A stretch of DNA of 64,000 nucleotides from Jejuia rubra (GTDB taxonomy: Bacteria > Bacteroidota > Bacteroidia > Flavobacteriales > Flavobacteriaceae): contig NZ_JBHULY010000005.1 of the NCBI RefSeq assembly GCF_042684665.1, forward strand, positions 372,001 through 436,000, read 5' to 3'. How positions within the stretch are numbered: the stretch's first letter is position 1; each line of letters starts with the position of its first letter. A program made the position numbers and the translations under genes. The notes beneath the pieces were generated by a model. The model was given only the letters and a program-made list of their open reading frames with translations, had not been told where the DNA came from and did not search any database. Of this stretch, positions 24,321-33,323 are shown piece by piece.

Positions 24321-26612
24321 ATGATTAAAAAAGGTACTGCCATATTGTTGATTATCGTCGCCATTTATTGGAGTTTTTCGGCCATTTTGCCTAATAATAT
24401 TTCCACTATTGATGCCCCAGATGACCAATTTTCTACCCAAAGGGCTTTGGTGCATCTTAAGGAAATTTCGAAGGAAAAACATTTTTTAGGAAGTGATGGG
24501 CATGCTAGTGTACGCCATTATATTTTAGACGAATTGGGGAAATTGGGCCTTGAAATTGAAACACAAGAAGGCTATGCGATTGATAAGAATGGTGAATTTT
24601 CAAAACCCATTAATGTTTTGGGAAAACTGAAAGGAAGTGGTGACGGCAAAGCTTTATTGCTAATGACGCATTACGATAGCGAACCGCACTCCTCTTACGG
24701 TGCCAGTGATGCCGGCTCGGGGGTGGTAACCATTTTGGAAGGTTTGCGCGCATTTTTAGCAAAAAACAAAACACCAAAAAATGACATTTTAGTCCTGATT
24801 TCGGATGCTGAGGAGTTGGGGCTCAACGGTGCGGATTTGTTTGTAAATCAACATCCTTGGGCCAAAAATGTTGGGTTGGCAGTGAATTTTGAGGCGCGAG
24901 GCAGTGGCGGGTCCAGCATTATGTTGATCGAAACGAATAAGGGCAATGCGAATGTAATTCGCGCTTTCGCGGAGGCGGATGTAGAATTTCCATTCGGGAG
25001 TTCATTGTTTTATAGCATTTATAAAATGTTGCCCAATGATACTGACCTCACGTATATGAGGAGCGATGGCGATATTGAAGGGCTGAATTTTGCCTTTATC
25101 GACGACCATTTTGATTACCATACGGCGTTGGACACTTACGAACGTTTGGACAGGGAATCCTTGGAGCACCAAGGCAGTTATTTGATGCCGTTACTCGATT
25201 ATTTTAGCGAAGCCGATTTGGGTAAGCTTAAAAGTATTGATGATTTGGTGTACTTTAATGTACCCGTTTTCGGAATGGTAACCTATCCGTTTTCTTGGAT
25301 TTTACCTATGTTGATTTTTGGGGTTTTTGCCTTTGTGTTATTGTTGTTTTATGGTTTCAAACGACGAAGAATTGAAATAAAGGCTGTTGGAAAAGGATTT
25401 TTGGCATTTTTGGGAGCGTTGATTGGCTGTACCGTTGTTGGCATTTACGGATGGAAATTGCTGATGGTTTTCTACCCGGAATATGGCGAAATGCTCCAAG
25501 GTTTTACTTATAACGGGCATGCTTATATTTCTGCATTTGTCTGCATATCCTTAGCCATTTGCCTGTTGGTTTACAGTAAAGTGTACAAGCCTGAAAACGG
25601 AGCCAGTTTGATGGTGGCGCCATTGTTTTTTTGGTTGCTGATTTGTGCAGGAGTAGCCTTTAAACTGGATGGAGCTAGTTTTTTCATTGTGCCATTGTAT
25701 TTTGGTCTGCTAAGTTTGTTGGTGTTGTTAAAGCGAAAAAAACCGAGTTTGCTAACCATGACGTTTTTGGCGTTTCCAGCTATAATGATATATGCCCCAT
25801 TGATTCAGATGTTTCCCGTGGGCCTGGGGTTAAGAATGTTGGTAGCCTCCACGGCATTGATAGCATTGGTGTTTGGCCTGTTGATTTCCGTTTTTGCCGT
25901 ATTTCGACACAAAAAGCGATGGAGCTATCTGTTCTTCTTTTTGGCGTTCTGCTTTTTAGTGAGCGCACATTTTAAATCGGATTTTAATCGGGAGCGACCA
26001 AAGCCCAACAGCTTAATTTATATGTTGGATGCTGATTCTAAAACTGCCAGTTGGGGTACTTACGACACGCTATTGGACGATTGGACAGCCCACTTTTTTG
26101 ATGGTAAAACTTCGGAAGCTGAAGGAGATAACGTGTTTGTCAGCAAATACAGCACCTCATTGGCGCATATAAAACAAGCAGAAGTTATAAATGTGCCAAA
26201 GCCCATCGTTGAAGTAGTTACCAATGATACGCTTCCCAGGGACTTCAAAACGGTGGAAGTTTGTATTACCCCACAACGGAGAGTGCATCGTATCGAAGTA
26301 TTTGCAGATACTGCTTATGAATTTAAATCCTTTAAAATTAATGGATTGCAAATCGAAGAGGATCATAAATTCAAATACAACAATCGATCTTCCCAGCGTA
26401 TGTTTACCTATTACGTCTCGGACGACAAACCACTGGAAATGGAATTCAAAATTGCAAAAGATCAAGACCCGAAGTTTACAATTTATGAAGCTTCTTATGA
26501 TTTGATGGATAACGATTTGTTTGATATCCCAGCGCGTCATTCGCATATGATACCCAAGCCATTTGTCTTGAATGATGCGGTGATTGTGAAGAAGGAAGTT
26601 GTTGTTGAGTAG
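24321..26612 (+). CDS. M28-family peptidase with multi-pass membrane C-terminus
   Basis: 763 residues. After one N-terminal membrane helix comes an M28 zinc aminopeptidase domain: His in MTHYDSEP, bridging Asp in GASDAGSG, catalytic and metal Glu in SDAEELGLNG, final His in DDHFDYHT. From about residue 310 follow about eight membrane helices, then a beta-rich extracytoplasmic domain to the end. The layout matches the large membrane M28 peptidases of Bacteroidota. The catalytic domain should face the periplasm. Confidence 0.92.
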   Translation: MIKKGTAILLIIVAIYWSFSAILPNNISTIDAPDDQFSTQRALVHLKEISKEKHFLGSDGHASVRHYILDELGKLGLEIETQEGYAIDKNGEFSKPINVLGKLKGSGDGKALLLMTHYDSEPHSSYGASDAGSGVVTILEGLRAFLAKNKTPKNDILVLISDAEELGLNGADLFVNQHPWAKNVGLAVNFEARGSGGSSIMLIETNKGNANVIRAFAEADVEFPFGSSLFYSIYKMLPNDTDLTYMRSDGDIEGLNFAFIDDHFDYHTALDTYERLDRESLEHQGSYLMPLLDYFSEADLGKLKSIDDLVYFNVPVFGMVTYPFSWILPMLIFGVFAFVLLLFYGFKRRRIEIKAVGKGFLAFLGALIGCTVVGIYGWKLLMVFYPEYGEMLQGFTYNGHAYISAFVCISLAICLLVYSKVYKPENGASLMVAPLFFWLLICAGVAFKLDGASFFIVPLYFGLLSLLVLLKRKKPSLLTMTFLAFPAIMIYAPLIQMFPVGLGLRMLVASTALIALVFGLLISVFAVFRHKKRWSYLFFFLAFCFLVSAHFKSDFNRERPKPNSLIYMLDADSKTASWGTYDTLLDDWTAHFFDGKTSEAEGDNVFVSKYSTSLAHIKQAEVINVPKPIVEVVTNDTLPRDFKTVEVCITPQRRVHRIEVFADTAYEFKSFKINGLQIEEDHKFKYNNRSSQRMFTYYVSDDKPLEMEFKIAKDQDPKFTIYEASYDLMDNDLFDIPARHSHMIPKPFVLNDAVIVKKEVVVE

Positions 26613-26637
26613 CAACTAAGTGGTTAAGCTATATAAG

Positions 26638-27195
26638 ATGAAAATATTTTTTTCCTTTCTTGCTTTCTTAGTTTTATCATCTGGTTTTAGTCAGGAAATA
26701 AATCCTAGAGTTATAGGTGTATGTTATTCCAAAGGAGAAAAGATTAAGGCCATGATTGAAGAAAACAATATATTTCAACTTAAAAAGGAATTTGGGCAAA
26801 CTAAAAATTTAGAATCCCTCCTGGCGTCAATTAAAGGAAGAAAGTCTAAAAATAGTTCATATGGAATAAGTTCAGATATATATTATGACCCAGATTCCAA
26901 AAAGTACATATTTACCATTTATAGCTCTCGGTGGATTAAAACTGAGTCTGATTGGGGATTGAACGACTACAGATTCGTTATTGAATTAATGATCGAATAT
27001 GTGGAAAGTAATAATGAGGCAACGATACATCATAGAAGGATTTTAAATCAAAATTCTAATTTAAAAAGGTGGTGGCAATCATTTATCGATAGTTACAATA
27101 ACTCAAAATTCCAAAGAAAGAAATGGGCCGATGAATACGGACTTGTACCACCCCCGCCTCCTCCACCTCAGACTACCGAATGGTTTAAAATATAG
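26638..27195 (+). CDS. Secreted protein of unknown function with polyproline tail
   Basis: 185 residues from the ATG at 26638: signal peptide (MKIFFSFLAFLVLSSGFSQ), a mixed alpha/beta mature region, then a run of seven prolines interrupted by nothing and TTEWFKI at the end. A GTG six codons earlier would spoil the signal peptide. It follows the M28 peptidase by 25 bp and could share its transcript. No family recognised. Confidence 0.65.
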   Translation: MKIFFSFLAFLVLSSGFSQEINPRVIGVCYSKGEKIKAMIEENNIFQLKKEFGQTKNLESLLASIKGRKSKNSSYGISSDIYYDPDSKKYIFTIYSSRWIKTESDWGLNDYRFVIELMIEYVESNNEATIHHRRILNQNSNLKRWWQSFIDSYNNSKFQRKKWADEYGLVPPPPPPPQTTEWFKI

Positions 27196-27325
27196 TGTTT
27201 TTCCTGGCCCTCAGGTTTATGTTTCAATAGCAAAGTAGTATCTGCCCAACAATTAATAAACTTTTAAGAGAAAAACTGGTATTTTTTTATAGTTTTGGGC
27301 GTTATATTTTTAAACTAAACAGACG

Positions 27326-28039
27326 ATGAGAAGATTAATGGTTTTGGCGGTGTTAATGGGGACACTACAGATGGGAGCACAGAACAACGAGGCACTGGTA
27401 AAACACTTTGAGGCTTACGCCAAACAAATGCGCTTGCAGGGTGATGTGCAAGGGGTAATCAATGCGATGACCCATTTAAATGTTTTGGCGCCTTCGGAAG
27501 CCAGAAAGGATACCTTGGCCTATATTTATATGACTGAAGGGCAGTATGTGCAAGCCCTAAATACCATTGGGATTGACAAAAAAATTGACGACTCTGATAT
27601 TGCGGTTGAAGTAAAAGCGATGTCACTTAAAGCAGTGAAGCAACCACAACGTGCATTGGAGCACTTTGATGAAATGTTTAAGAGGCAGCCAAGTGCCCCA
27701 CTAGCTTACGAACTTGCAGAGCTTAATTTACAATTACAAAACGTTGATGCTGCCTTAACACATATAAATTATGGATTAGCCAATGCCAAGCCCGATATGA
27801 AATGGACATTTTACGAACAACAGCAGCCTTACCAAGTAGATTTAAAAAGTGCCTTTATGTATTTGAATGCACTGCAAGTCTATCAAAAAGACCGAAAAAA
27901 TAATTTGGATGCGGCCATGGATATTTTGGATTCGACATTAAAAAATGCTCCAAATTTCAACATGGTGCAGTTAACCAAAAACCAACTGCTAAGACAAAAG
28001 CAAGCGATGCAGGCGCAAGCTGCAGAGCCTAAGCAATAG
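27326..28039 (+). CDS. Periplasmic TPR-repeat protein
   Basis: 237 residues: signal peptide (MRRLMVLAVLMGTLQMGAQ) and about five TPR-like helical hairpins (VQGVINAMTHLNVLAPSEA, ALNTIGI, PQRALEHFDEMFKRQPSAP, VDAALTHINYGLA). The last part is Gln/Ala-rich. A protein-protein interaction role in the envelope is likely; partner unknown. Ends in a clear terminator at 28061-28086. Confidence 0.82.
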   Translation: MRRLMVLAVLMGTLQMGAQNNEALVKHFEAYAKQMRLQGDVQGVINAMTHLNVLAPSEARKDTLAYIYMTEGQYVQALNTIGIDKKIDDSDIAVEVKAMSLKAVKQPQRALEHFDEMFKRQPSAPLAYELAELNLQLQNVDAALTHINYGLANAKPDMKWTFYEQQQPYQVDLKSAFMYLNALQVYQKDRKNNLDAAMDILDSTLKNAPNFNMVQLTKNQLLRQKQAMQAQAAEPKQ

Positions 28040-28060
28040 TAAATAGAAATAAAATTTGTA

Positions 28061-28086
28061 AAGCGTTCTTAGGAACGCTTTTTTTA
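28061..28086 (+). terminator. Terminator after the TPR gene
   Basis: AAGCGTTC-TTAG-GAACGCTT then T7. Confidence 0.88.
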
Positions 28087-28100
28087 TTTTTTCCTCACTG

Positions 28101-28535
28101 TTTCCCCTCCTGGGAGGGGTAAGGGGTGGGTCAAAACAATGAAAAGAAAAATTATCCCATATAATCCCGATTTAGTGCCAATTGCCAAAGCACTACGCAA
28201 CAATATGACTTTTGGTGAAATTACACTTTGGCGTGAAATCAAAGGCAAAAAAATGGGAGTAAGGTTTAGCAGGCAAATTCCTATTGATAGATGTATTGTT
28301 GATTTTTATTGTAAAGATTTGCAACTGGTGATTGAAATTGACGGGGCAATTCATTTTGAAGAGGGGCATCAGGAAAAAGATGCCATCAGGCAAAAGCGGT
28401 TGGAATCGCTAGGGGTAAAAGTGATCAGGTTTAGTGATTTGGATGTGAGAAATAATTTGGGTTGGGTGCTTGAAGACATTGGAAACGTAATTGGTGAATT
28501 GAAAACCCACCCCTAACCCCTCCGAGGAGGGGAAT
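28101..28535. mobile_element. 435-bp unit with 31-bp inverted ends carrying a DUF559 gene
   Basis: The left end (28101-28131) and the reverse complement of the right end (28505-28535) agree at 28 of 31 positions. Each end is a hairpin CCCCTCC/GGAGGGG plus an inner AGGGGTGGGT arm, oriented inward. These ends belong to the palindrome family found gene-less elsewhere in the window. The stop codon of the DUF559 gene lies inside the right end. No clear target-site duplication is seen. Calling it mobile is inference. Confidence 0.55.
28139..28516 (+). CDS. DUF559 endonuclease-like protein
   Basis: 125-residue protein of the DUF559 family, a PD-(D/E)xK-type fold related to very-short-patch repair endonucleases. 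Visible: RNNMTFGEITLWREIKGKKMGVRFSRQIPIDRCIVDFYC with the conserved Glu and Asp, then LVIEIDGAIHF with the catalytic ExD pair, then VKVIRFSDLDVRNNL. It is predicted to be a DNA nuclease; activity and target are unproven. It sits within 31-bp inverted repeats, its start 7 bp after the left end and its last four codons inside the right end. Confidence 0.88.
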   Translation: MKRKIIPYNPDLVPIAKALRNNMTFGEITLWREIKGKKMGVRFSRQIPIDRCIVDFYCKDLQLVIEIDGAIHFEEGHQEKDAIRQKRLESLGVKVIRFSDLDVRNNLGWVLEDIGNVIGELKTHP

Positions 28536-28572
28536 GTGTTCCGTTTAAAACTGTGGTTTTGTTTGTCCTTTT

Positions 28573-29091
28573 TTAAATCGGACGTTGAATGTTTTGTTTG
28601 TCTTTTTCCAATTTTTTGTTCAGCTGGAAGTTAAGGTTGGAATAGGCGACTAGCACATCCCTAACGGCTTGCGAAAGCTCTGCTTTTGTGGTGGTGGAAA
28701 GCCCTGAGGTTTCCTGCATTTTCTGGAGCATGGTTTGCATGACCAAAATTCTGGATAAAACCGATGGGGTATTTAAAGTGTCGGGAACCGTAGCTTTTAA
28801 GTCTTTGATGAGTTCCTCTGAGGCTTTTTCCTCAGCATTAAAAAATGAAAAATCGGCGTTTTTTACCCCTTCAACAGCTTCCCTCAGCCTAGAATAGGCG
28901 TCCCAAGGTTCGGCAATACTTTCGGCCTGAGGGTCTAAGGTAAACTCAAGATATTTTAGGTTGGCGATATCGTCTTTGGTCAATTCGCTGTTGTTGGTAT
29001 GTGTTGTTTTTTCGGCATCGTTTTGTGTGCTGTTTTTGCAGGATAACAGCAGTATAACTATGCCAAAAATGCGCAATGTTTTTAAACTCAT
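28573..29091 (-). CDS. Lipoprotein of unknown function
   Basis: 172 residues from the ATG at 29091. Lipobox IVILLLSC with acylated Cys near residue 18, then a low-complexity Asn/Thr linker and a helical domain (LEFTLDPQAESIAEPWDAYSRLREAVEGV). It is presumably anchored to a membrane facing the periplasm. I recognise no family beyond a Bacteroidota hypothetical. Confidence 0.72.
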   Translation of the reverse strand: MSLKTLRIFGIVILLLSCKNSTQNDAEKTTHTNNSELTKDDIANLKYLEFTLDPQAESIAEPWDAYSRLREAVEGVKNADFSFFNAEEKASEELIKDLKATVPDTLNTPSVLSRILVMQTMLQKMQETSGLSTTTKAELSQAVRDVLVAYSNLNFQLNKKLEKDKQNIQRPI

Positions 29092-29191
29092 TTGGAGTGC
29101 TTTCAATGTGATTACAAATATAGCGTAATAGTTTGCTTTTTGTGGCGTTTTAATAAGTCGTATATTTGACCAACCCTAAAATCTAATTAAA

Positions 29192-29779
29192 ATGTTTGAC
29201 GATTTTCTTTCAAATGTCGAGTACGGTATGAGCCACGTTCTGGACATTAACGCCTACGATCACGTTTTATTTTTAATGGTACTCACGATTCCTTACATGT
29301 TTAAGGACTGGAAGCGGGTGCTTTTATTGGTGTCTGTGTTTACCTTGGGCCATACCTTGTCGCTCATTTTAGCGGCCTTTAGTGTGGTTTCGGTCAGTGC
29401 TACGTTGGTGGAATTTTTGATTCCTGTAACTATTATGGCGGTGGCGGTATTCAATGTGTTTACAGCCGGAAAAAGTGCGCAAAAAGAAAAGGTTGGCGTT
29501 GTGTTTTTGTCCACTTTGTTTTTTGGATTGGTCCACGGGTTGGGCTTTGCGCGGGAGTTCCGTATGGTTTTCGGGGATTGGGATCATAAGTGGTTATTGC
29601 TTTTAGAGTTTGCCCTTGGGATTGAAGTGGCTCAAATCATCATTGTATTTATTGTGCTGTTTTTGGGCTATTTGGTACAGACGATTTTTAGATTTTCGAA
29701 ACGGGATTGGATTATGGTGGTGTCGTCTATTGTTATTGGACTGACCATCCCGATGTTGTTGAACAGCGATATTTTCTAA
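29192..29779 (+). CDS. HupE/UreJ-like membrane protein
   Basis: 195 residues with about six transmembrane helices. Conserved histidines lie in AYDHVLFLM, FTLGHTLSL and FFGLVHGLGFA, the pattern of the HupE/UreJ_2 family, some members of which move nickel or cobalt. No urease or hydrogenase genes are near, so the substrate is unknown. Upstream a lipoprotein gene diverges. Confidence 0.85.
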   Translation: MFDDFLSNVEYGMSHVLDINAYDHVLFLMVLTIPYMFKDWKRVLLLVSVFTLGHTLSLILAAFSVVSVSATLVEFLIPVTIMAVAVFNVFTAGKSAQKEKVGVVFLSTLFFGLVHGLGFAREFRMVFGDWDHKWLLLLEFALGIEVAQIIIVFIVLFLGYLVQTIFRFSKRDWIMVVSSIVIGLTIPMLLNSDIF

Positions 29780-29865
29780 ACGAAGCGATATATGTAGCTC
29801 AACATTTGTAAAAACTTTAACGCCTAAGGGATTGTATTTGAAATATGAAGCGAGTATTTTCGTAA

Positions 29866-29960
29866 AAAGCCCCTCCCGACCTCCCCGAAGGGGAGGGGAG
29901 CATCACGCAATATTGCGTAATGTGTTGGTTCCTCCCCTTTGGGGAGGTTAGGTGGGGCCT
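29866..29960. repeat. MITE-like copy of the G-rich palindrome
   Basis: Left arm GCCCCTCCCGACCTCCCC and right arm GGGGAGGTTAGGTGGGGC are inverted copies, each with a local hairpin (CCTCCCC/GGGGAGG). The centre holds a smaller dyad (ATCACGCAATATTGCGTAAT). No gene is inside. It ends 12 bp before the dCMP deaminase start and appears to supply part of its promoter. Confidence 0.65.
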
Positions 29961-29967
29961 ATATTTG
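29938..29967 (+). promoter_or_regulatory. Possible promoter of the dCMP deaminase operon
   Basis: TTTG (29938-29941) within the repeat, 18 bp, TATATTTG (29960-29967). The start codon follows 5 bp later, so the message would be leaderless or nearly so. Confidence 0.45.
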
Positions 29968-29972
29968 ATATA

Positions 29973-30404
29973 ATGCAAGAAAACAAACAATTAAAGTACG
30001 ACAAGGCGTATTTGCGGATGGCGCAGGAATGGGGTAAATTATCGTATTGCAAGCGGAAACAAGTTGGAGCGATTATTGTGAAGGATAGGATGATTATCTC
30101 GGATGGCTATAATGGCACGCCTACTGGGTTTGAGAATTATTGTGAAGATGAGGAAGGGTATACCAAGTGGTACGTCCTCCATGCCGAGGCGAATGCCATT
30201 TTGAAGGTGGCGGCATCTACACAATCCTGTAAGGGCGCCACGCTTTACGTTACGCTTTCGCCTTGCAGGGAATGTAGTAAATTGATTCATCAGGCGGGCA
30301 TTGTAAGAGTAGTGTACTCAAAGGCCTATAAGGATGATTCGGGATTAAAGTTTTTAGAACGTGCTGGAGTAAAGGTACAGTTTGTTGAAGATTTAAGTAC
30401 ATAA
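29973..30404 (+). CDS. dCMP deaminase family protein
   Basis: 143-residue zinc deaminase. The catalytic HAEANAI (His ligand and proton-shuttling Glu) and SPCRECSKL (two Cys ligands) are intact, with the substrate-loop YNGTPTGFENYCED typical of ComEB-type dCMP deaminases, which make dUMP for thymidylate synthesis. I start at the ATG at 29973; a longer reading begins inside the repeat. Its stop overlaps the next gene as TAATG. Confidence 0.92.
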   Translation: MQENKQLKYDKAYLRMAQEWGKLSYCKRKQVGAIIVKDRMIISDGYNGTPTGFENYCEDEEGYTKWYVLHAEANAILKVAASTQSCKGATLYVTLSPCRECSKLIHQAGIVRVVYSKAYKDDSGLKFLERAGVKVQFVEDLST

Positions 30405-31993
30405 TGCATTTACAGAAAAAATATTTACCATTATTGTTGGGCATTGCCATTGGCATAGGGATTTTTGTGGGTGGTAAATTGAGTTTTCGGGATTCCCCCG
30501 ACAGGCTTTTTTCTTCAAACAGCAAGAAGGATAAGTTGAATCGATTGATTGACTATATAGACTACGACTATGTGGATGAGGTGAACACGGATAGCATTGT
30601 GGACGTTACCGTTAACGGTATTTTGGATAATCTGGACCCGCATTCGGTGTACATTCCCAAGGAGGATATGGCACGGGTGGCAGAGAATATGAAAGGCGAT
30701 TTTATAGGTATCGGCATCAGTTTTTATACGTATAAGGACACGATTACCGTAATACGCGCTATTGAAGGTGGGCCGAGCGCCAAAGCAGGTATCAAAGGTG
30801 GGGATAGGATTGTGATGGTGGATAGTGATACCTTGTATGGCGATAACATCAGTGATAATGATATCTTAAAGAAAATAAAGGGCAGTCAATATTCGTATGT
30901 GGATTTGAAGGTATACCGAAAGGACGAAGACCGCTATATTGATTTTAGGGTGCGTCGCGATAATATTCCAATAAAAAGTGTGGATGCGGCTTATATGCTG
31001 ACGGACGATTTGGGTTATATTAAGGTGAACCGCTTTGCGGAAACGACCTATAAAGAGTTCAAAAAAGGACTGGATAAGCTTGAGGGTTTGGGAGCAACAC
31101 AAATTGCTATAGACTTACGTGAAAATCCAGGGGGTTTTTTGGGTATTGCAGAGCAGATTGTGGATGAGTTTTTGGAAGATGACAAATTGATTTTATTCAC
31201 TAAAAACAAGCGAGGCGATATTGAAAAGAGCTTTGCTACTAAAGAGGGTGATTTTGAGGATGCCAACGTTTTTGTACTCATTGATGAAAATTCGGCTTCG
31301 GCCAGCGAGATTGTGGCTGGGGCCTTGCAAGATAACGACAAGGGTACAATTGTGGGCCGACGTTCCTACGGAAAAGGATTGGTGCAACGGGAAATGGATT
31401 TGGGCGATGGCAGTGCGGTACGATTAACAGTTTCAAGATATTATACCCCAACCGGCCGTTCCATTCAACGTCCGTATGATAAAGGCAATAGAGCCTACTA
31501 TGAGGATTATTACAAACGCTTGGAAACAGGAGAGCTGTCCGATGGTACTAAGATAGAAGTGGCCGACTCCCTAAAATTTACCACGCCTGAGGGCAAAACT
31601 GTTTACGGTGGTGGTGGCATTATTCCAGATGTGTTTGTGCCAGTGGATAAATCCATGCAAAACGAAACCTTGACTTTCCTGCAGCGCAGAGGCTTTATCG
31701 GTTATTTTGTTTTCGAAACTTTGGAACGGGATCGATCTGTTTTTGAAGGTTATTCCCGTCAGGATTTTATCGATAATTATGAGGTCGGTGATGATATGGT
31801 GCTTGAGTTTCAGGATTATCTAAATGTCAGAGCCGATTCAAAAATTACATTTGTGGCCTATCATGATGAAGTGAAACAATACATCAAAGCCACTTTGGCC
31901 GACCAGTTATTTGGGGACGGTGCTTTTGACGAAGTCATCAATCAGCGGGATATTATGATTGAGGAGGTGATACGGTTGAGTCGGGCTGAGTGA
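30404..31993 (+). CDS. S41-family C-terminal processing protease
   Basis: 529 residues: N-terminal signal anchor (YLPLLLGIAIGIGIFVGG), a PDZ domain (about residues 85-180, IGGPSAKAG-like EGGPSAKAGIKGGDRI), then the S41 peptidase core with Ser in ENSASASEI and Lys in RRSYGKGLVQ. Periplasmic tail-specific protease that trims or degrades envelope proteins. Coupled to the dCMP deaminase gene by a one-base overlap, a frequent neighbourhood in flavobacteria. Confidence 0.94.
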   Translation: MHLQKKYLPLLLGIAIGIGIFVGGKLSFRDSPDRLFSSNSKKDKLNRLIDYIDYDYVDEVNTDSIVDVTVNGILDNLDPHSVYIPKEDMARVAENMKGDFIGIGISFYTYKDTITVIRAIEGGPSAKAGIKGGDRIVMVDSDTLYGDNISDNDILKKIKGSQYSYVDLKVYRKDEDRYIDFRVRRDNIPIKSVDAAYMLTDDLGYIKVNRFAETTYKEFKKGLDKLEGLGATQIAIDLRENPGGFLGIAEQIVDEFLEDDKLILFTKNKRGDIEKSFATKEGDFEDANVFVLIDENSASASEIVAGALQDNDKGTIVGRRSYGKGLVQREMDLGDGSAVRLTVSRYYTPTGRSIQRPYDKGNRAYYEDYYKRLETGELSDGTKIEVADSLKFTTPEGKTVYGGGGIIPDVFVPVDKSMQNETLTFLQRRGFIGYFVFETLERDRSVFEGYSRQDFIDNYEVGDDMVLEFQDYLNVRADSKITFVAYHDEVKQYIKATLADQLFGDGAFDEVINQRDIMIEEVIRLSRAE

Positions 31994-31998
31994 GGTTG

Positions 31999-32385
31999 AT
32001 GAGGTTCAGATTTCTATATTTTTTATTGATTTTGATTCTTTTAAGTGAATCCTGTAAAAAAAGCAGAGACGGAAGTGCAGTTGTGCTTAACTTTCAAACA
32101 GAGGATACTTCTTTTGGAACGGATAATTTTTCAATTTGTAATGACAAAATGTATCTTTATTTCTTAATTGGAGATATTGGAGTACAAGAAAAAATCTTTG
32201 ATGGGGCCAAAATTGAAAAAATAATATTGAATCATAATGGCGCAGATTATGTCGCTTTACCAAATTGGGTTATGTCAAGTTCTCTACCTGATTCTTATTT
32301 GAGCTTTATCACTGATAATAATTCAAATGAGGTTTTTTATGAAAATGAAAGAGGAAAATGGCTTATCCTAGTAGAAATGTGGTAA
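31999..32385 (+). CDS. Small lipoprotein of unknown function
   Basis: 128 residues from the ATG at 31999, six bases after the S41 stop. Signal ILILLSESC leads to an acylated Cys near residue 19; the mature part is a small beta-rich domain. No family recognised. AT-rich and unlike its neighbours in codon use, so possibly a recent acquisition. The next 120 bp hold nothing recognisable. Confidence 0.6.
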   Translation: MRFRFLYFLLILILLSESCKKSRDGSAVVLNFQTEDTSFGTDNFSICNDKMYLYFLIGDIGVQEKIFDGAKIEKIILNHNGADYVALPNWVMSSSLPDSYLSFITDNNSNEVFYENERGKWLILVEMW

Positions 32386-32506
32386 ATCTAATTTAGGAGA
32401 TTCTATAAAGGAATGCGAGCCATGTGCTTGGTCAAGAAATTAGATATTTATATGCATTGCCCTCTTATCTCAACAATCAGTTTTATTACGACTCAATTTT
32501 TTAAGT

Positions 32507-33118
32507 CTAAGAATCTATTTTATCATGCACCTTAGTATGCTTCCCGCCATTCCAAAGTGTTAAAATATCCGTGGCCACATGCGCACCACTTCCGGAGGCA
32601 ATGGAAAACTGACTGCGCCAACCTGCTAGAGTGCCAGCCACATAAAGGTTGTCTTCAATTAAATGGTCGGTGTTCTTTAACCAAATACGTTCCTTCTCGA
32701 TATTGTCCCTTGGGTGGGGCTCCACATATTGTTCTAAACCTTTAATGCGCATTAAGTTGGTATAGCCCACAGCCACGACTACTATTTTTGACGTGTAACT
32801 ATTCCTATTGGTCTTGATTTCAAAAAATCCGTCGGCCTTTGCAATCGATATGACTTTTTCTTTTTCAATTTGATCCACATGCGGGTACAAACTGGAAAGT
32901 TGGGCTTTGCCACCTTCCAAAATAGAAGCCCCTGTTGTGCCAGGGGGTAATCCCAAGACATTATTAAAAAGGGCGGTCTGTAAATGGGATGCCTTTTGAT
33001 GCGTTACGATCCCGATATGTTTGTCCTTCGCGAAGACTTTATTTTTAGCAGAGCCCAAAACAAGAGCGCAAGACATGCCTGCGGCGCCACCTCCAATAAT
33101 AAACACATCATAATCCAT
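32507..33118 (-). CDS. FAD-binding thioredoxin-reductase-like half-flavoprotein
   Basis: 203 residues. The N-terminal dinucleotide motif DVFIIGGGAAGMSCA and the C-terminal FAD motif NLYVAGTLAGW are those of the thioredoxin reductase superfamily, but the protein is about two thirds of the usual length: the NAD(P)H domain and redox-active CxxC are absent. The layout resembles FAD-only members known from Bacteroidota. How it would be reduced is unclear. Start overlaps the preceding 67-residue gene (ATGA). Confidence 0.85.
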   Translation of the reverse strand: MDYDVFIIGGGAAGMSCALVLGSAKNKVFAKDKHIGIVTHQKASHLQTALFNNVLGLPPGTTGASILEGGKAQLSSLYPHVDQIEKEKVISIAKADGFFEIKTNRNSYTSKIVVVAVGYTNLMRIKGLEQYVEPHPRDNIEKERIWLKNTDHLIEDNLYVAGTLAGWRSQFSIASGSGAHVATDILTLWNGGKHTKVHDKIDS

Positions 33119-33321
33119 TAGCTGCGACCTTTTGATTTTTCTTCAATCTTTTTGGATATCAGTAAAATAAGCATCAGCATAATGGCGCAAAGGGAACAGA
33201 TTATGGTAATAACACCAACCATACTTTCCCCTTCTAAAAGAGCATCGAAATCAAGTTTGGTCGCATTAAAAATGCCTAAGCCTAATGCTAAAACTATGAT
33301 GATATAAGCAACATACTTCAT
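33118..33321 (-). CDS. Small two-helix membrane protein
   Basis: 67 residues with two transmembrane helices (YVAYIIIVLALGLGIF and VGVITIICSLCAIMLMLILL) and a basic cytoplasmic tail. It lies between marC (2-bp gap) and the flavoprotein gene (4-bp overlap), so the three form an operon. Function unknown. Confidence 0.75.
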   Translation of the reverse strand: MKYVAYIIIVLALGLGIFNATKLDFDALLEGESMVGVITIICSLCAIMLMLILLISKKIEEKSKGRS

Positions 33322-33323
33322 AC

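Noticed and set aside
28101..28535. Target-site duplication around the DUF559 unit
   Set aside because: Flanks CACTG and GTGTT do not match; no duplication could be identified.
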